Assembly (NCBI GenBank): GCA_003648395.1 | Contig: QMPB01000199.1 | Coordinates: 1 to 7,549 of the forward strand | Source of the DNA: Bacteroidota bacterium | Lineage (GTDB): Bacteria; Bacteroidota; Bacteroidia; Bacteroidales; UBA1556 | Reading direction: 5' to 3' | Length of the DNA: 7,549 nucleotides | Shown here: positions 5,691 through 7,549 of the stretch, in pieces | Position numbering within the stretch: the stretch's first letter is position 1 | Layout of the letters: every line of letters starts with the position of its first letter | Position numbers and translations under genes: made by a program | Notes under the pieces: generated by a model | What the model was told of the DNA's origin: nothing | The model's input: only the letters and a program-made list of their open reading frames with translations | Databases searched by the model: none

Positions 5691-6967
5691 TTCCTCTTTT
5701 TCTTTTTGGCAGCAGGAAATAATATATTGTTTAATATTAATCTATAACCTGGTGAATTAGGGTGTAAATCTAAATCAGTAGGAGGGTCTCCAACTAAATG
5801 TCGATAGTCTTCAGGGTCATGACCACCATAAAATGTCCAAGTACCTTTCCCATATTCTCCATGTATATATTTTGCTTCACCAAGGGCTTTACTTTGTCCC
5901 ATTATTAATGTGCTTGACTTTATATATTTCTTATTAAAAGCTGTAGTTTGACCATAAAAACCTTTAATAACTTGAGTATGATTTTGACAAAGCATTGATG
6001 GAATTGGATCCCATTTTGCAGAAAAATCAAACAAAGTAAAAAAGTCATTATTCTCTTTTACTTCCTGCATTCTCTTATAAGGCACTATGTCGATACTTGA
6101 AATCTCGTATTCGTAAGGGCTTTTACTCAAGGAAAAGTTAGTAAAAGCAAAGCATTTATCATAATCAAGTAATTTTTCAGCATTAGGAGTCATTCCATCG
6201 TGGTCGAAAGGTTGAGTACAAATATCTATTCCTTCAGCGGCTAGTGCTACATCATAACTGTCAGGAGCAGAGCACATAGCAAATAGAAAGCCACCACCAG
6301 TTACATAATCTCTAATTTTTTGAGCAACAGCAAGTTTAAGTTGAGATACTTTGCTATAGCCATGTCGTTTTGCCATTTCTTCAGAAACTCTGACTTGCTC
6401 CTTAAACCAAGGTTGATTTTTATAATTTGCCCAGAATTTTCCGTATTGTCCCGTAAAGTCCTCATGATGAAGATGCAACCAGTCATATAGAAGCAATTTG
6501 CCATCAAGCACTTCTTCATCATAAATTATATCATAAGGAATCTCAGCATATGTAAGTACTAGAGTAACTGCATCATCCCAAGGTTGTTGATTAGGAGGGG
6601 AGTATACAGCAATTTTTGGTGCTTTTTGGAGCTTTACTACATCTTCATTTACAACAGGATCTGCTATTTGTGAAATAATAGAAGTACTTTGTGAATTACT
6701 TATTATCTCATAACTAACTCCTCTAATTTTGCAATCAGTTTCTATTGTTTCGGAGTATTGCAGCATAAAACTACCTCCTCTATAGTTTAGTAACCAATCA
6801 ACTGGAATTTCAAGTTCTAGTGCTTTGAAAGCAATTCCATAGGCTTTCAAGTGGTTTTTTTGCCCACTTTCGTCCATCGGAATAAGAATATATATTGAAA
6901 AAGAAGATATACTTATCCCAATAATTAATAGTGTAGTTAATAATATTTTTTTCAATATATTCTTCAT
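5684..6967 (-). CDS. conserved exported protein of unknown function
   Basis: The 427-residue product begins with MKNILKK and a long hydrophobic run (residues 8-30), a signal peptide or N-terminal anchor, so the body is likely periplasmic. It is basic at the end (KKKKRKT). From memory, close relatives occur across Bacteroidota and often carry the database name asparagine synthetase B. I see no Ntn-type Cys2 glutaminase start and no ATP-binding synthetase motif, so that name looks unsupported. Visible conserved-looking blocks are KNHLKAYGIAF (37-47), WLLNYRGGSF (58-67), LHLHHEDFTGQYGKF (164-178), GGGFLFAMCSAPDSYD (224-239), YGGHDPEDYRH (380-390) and DLHPNSPGYRLILNN (400-414). The GGGFLFAMC block with C232, plus the late GGHDPE block, recalls ThuA-like or class I glutamine-amidotransferase-like folds; this is inference. 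The histidines and acids could bind metal. The start at 6967 is kept because it gives the full signal sequence. It lies 60 bases after dnaB on the same strand, so cotranscription is possible. Confidence 0.85.
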   Translation of the reverse strand: MKNILKKILLTTLLIIGISISSFSIYILIPMDESGQKNHLKAYGIAFKALELEIPVDWLLNYRGGSFMLQYSETIETDCKIRGVSYEIISNSQSTSIISQIADPVVNEDVVKLQKAPKIAVYSPPNQQPWDDAVTLVLTYAEIPYDIIYDEEVLDGKLLLYDWLHLHHEDFTGQYGKFWANYKNQPWFKEQVRVSEEMAKRHGYSKVSQLKLAVAQKIRDYVTGGGFLFAMCSAPDSYDVALAAEGIDICTQPFDHDGMTPNAEKLLDYDKCFAFTNFSLSKSPYEYEISSIDIVPYKRMQEVKENNDFFTLFDFSAKWDPIPSMLCQNHTQVIKGFYGQTTAFNKKYIKSSTLIMGQSKALGEAKYIHGEYGKGTWTFYGGHDPEDYRHLVGDPPTDLDLHPNSPGYRLILNNILFPAAKKKKRKT

Positions 6968-7027
6968 TATAATAGTTCGTTAATATTTTATAAATATCTG
7001 CAAGATAATTAATTATAATATTTGAAA

Positions 7028-7549
7028 CTAAAATGCTTCATCATTTGATGGTTTTAAAGGAGGATAATCAGTATCTTCAATTGTATTCATTTTTGATTGA
7101 ATTACAGTTGGAGGTGTATTCTCAAAATTATTATTTGGCTCCATTCCTGTGAAATTATCATATTCATCGCCACCAAAAGATTCTGTAAGATTTGTAAACT
7201 TTGCAAACGAACTTAAGAATTTAATTGGAATATCTTCTAATGCCCCATTTCTGTGTTTAGCCACAATTAGCTCAGTATATCCTGCTGGATATGGGTCGTT
7301 GTTTTCATTGGTATCAATATTATAATACTCAGGACGATAAAGGAAGCAAACCATATCAGCATCTTGCTCAATTGCTCCAGATTCACGAAGGTCAGAAAGT
7401 TGTGGCCTTTTTGTTCCACCACGAGTTTCGACACTACGATTTAGCTGTGAAAGAGTAATTATTGGTACATTGAGTTCTTTTGCTAAAGCTTTTAATGAAC
7501 GAGATATTGAACTAATTTCTTGTTCTCTATTTCCTTTATCGGCTCCAGC
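7028..7549 (-). CDS. dnaB: replicative DNA helicase DnaB, C-terminal part (partial)
   Basis: DnaB is the hexameric ATP-driven helicase that opens DNA at the replication fork. Only the last 173 residues are here; the reading frame is open to the window edge at 7549, so the start lies outside. The visible part opens with [20 protein letters not shown] and continues through [20 protein letters not shown]. Then comes the hallmark block [19 protein letters not shown] (residues 47-65 of the fragment), followed by [11 protein letters not shown]. These belong to the RecA-like ATPase domain, including the DNA-binding loop and arginine-finger region. [19 protein letters not shown] is the usual final strand pair. 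After that comes a low-complexity acidic tail rich in N, P and D, ending NDEAF. Variable acidic tails are usual in this phylum. No intein or frameshift is visible in this part. The in-frame ATG at 7354 lies within the domain and is not a start. Confidence 0.95.
   Translation of the reverse strand, partial: AGADKGNREQEISSISRSLKALAKELNVPIITLSQLNRSVETRGGTKRPQLSDLRESGAIEQDADMVCFLYRPEYYNIDTNENNDPYPAGYTELIVAKHRNGALEDIPIKFLSSFAKFTNLTESFGGDEYDNFTGMEPNNNFENTPPTVIQSKMNTIEDTDYPPLKPSNDEAF

Noticed and set aside
6301..6522. Second minus-strand frame of 73 codons inside the exported-protein gene
   Set aside because: It is out of frame with a gene that shows continuous conserved-looking blocks over the same stretch.
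5684..6967. True asparagine synthetase B
   Set aside because: The protein has a signal sequence or anchor, lacks an N-terminal catalytic cysteine after Met1 and lacks the SGGxDS-type ATP-pyrophosphatase motif.

Overview
This is a strongly AT-rich bacterial window. It most likely comes from the phylum Bacteroidota. Three things suggest this: a -7 element of the type TAnnTTTG upstream of acs, starts preceded by A/T-rich sequence instead of Shine-Dalgarno sites, and a conserved secreted protein family (minus strand, 5684-6967) that I know only from this phylum. The genus cannot be told from what is here.

Layout. The plus strand carries four complete genes: phosphatidylserine decarboxylase (202-1152), acetyl-CoA synthetase acs (1346-3247), a signal-peptide-bearing outer-membrane beta-barrel protein (3463-4740), and an acetate/succinate transporter of the SatP/YaaH family (4823-5398). 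The minus strand carries the last 173 codons of the replicative helicase dnaB (runs off the window at 7549, stops at 7028). After 60 bases comes a 427-residue exported protein of unknown function (5684-6967). The two strands converge at 5399-5683. That gap holds a long terminator-like hairpin and then a 184-bp element with 28-bp imperfect terminal inverted repeats and nested palindromes, which looks like a MITE or another small dispersed repeat.

How the genes fit together. acs, the barrel protein and satP form a plausible acetate uptake and activation block: passage across the outer membrane (inferred), transport across the inner membrane (SatP), then conversion to acetyl-CoA (Acs). A perfect 19-bp inverted repeat directly after acs suggests that acs is terminated separately from the barrel-satP pair. 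The psd gene is a separate phospholipid gene, and dnaB plus the unknown exported gene form a separate minus-strand unit.

The main points for a second look are the barrel protein in the acetate block, the inverted-repeat element at 5468-5651, and the conserved exported protein. I see no mobile-element protein, CRISPR array, tRNA or rRNA, and no clear candidate for a wholly new multi-gene system.
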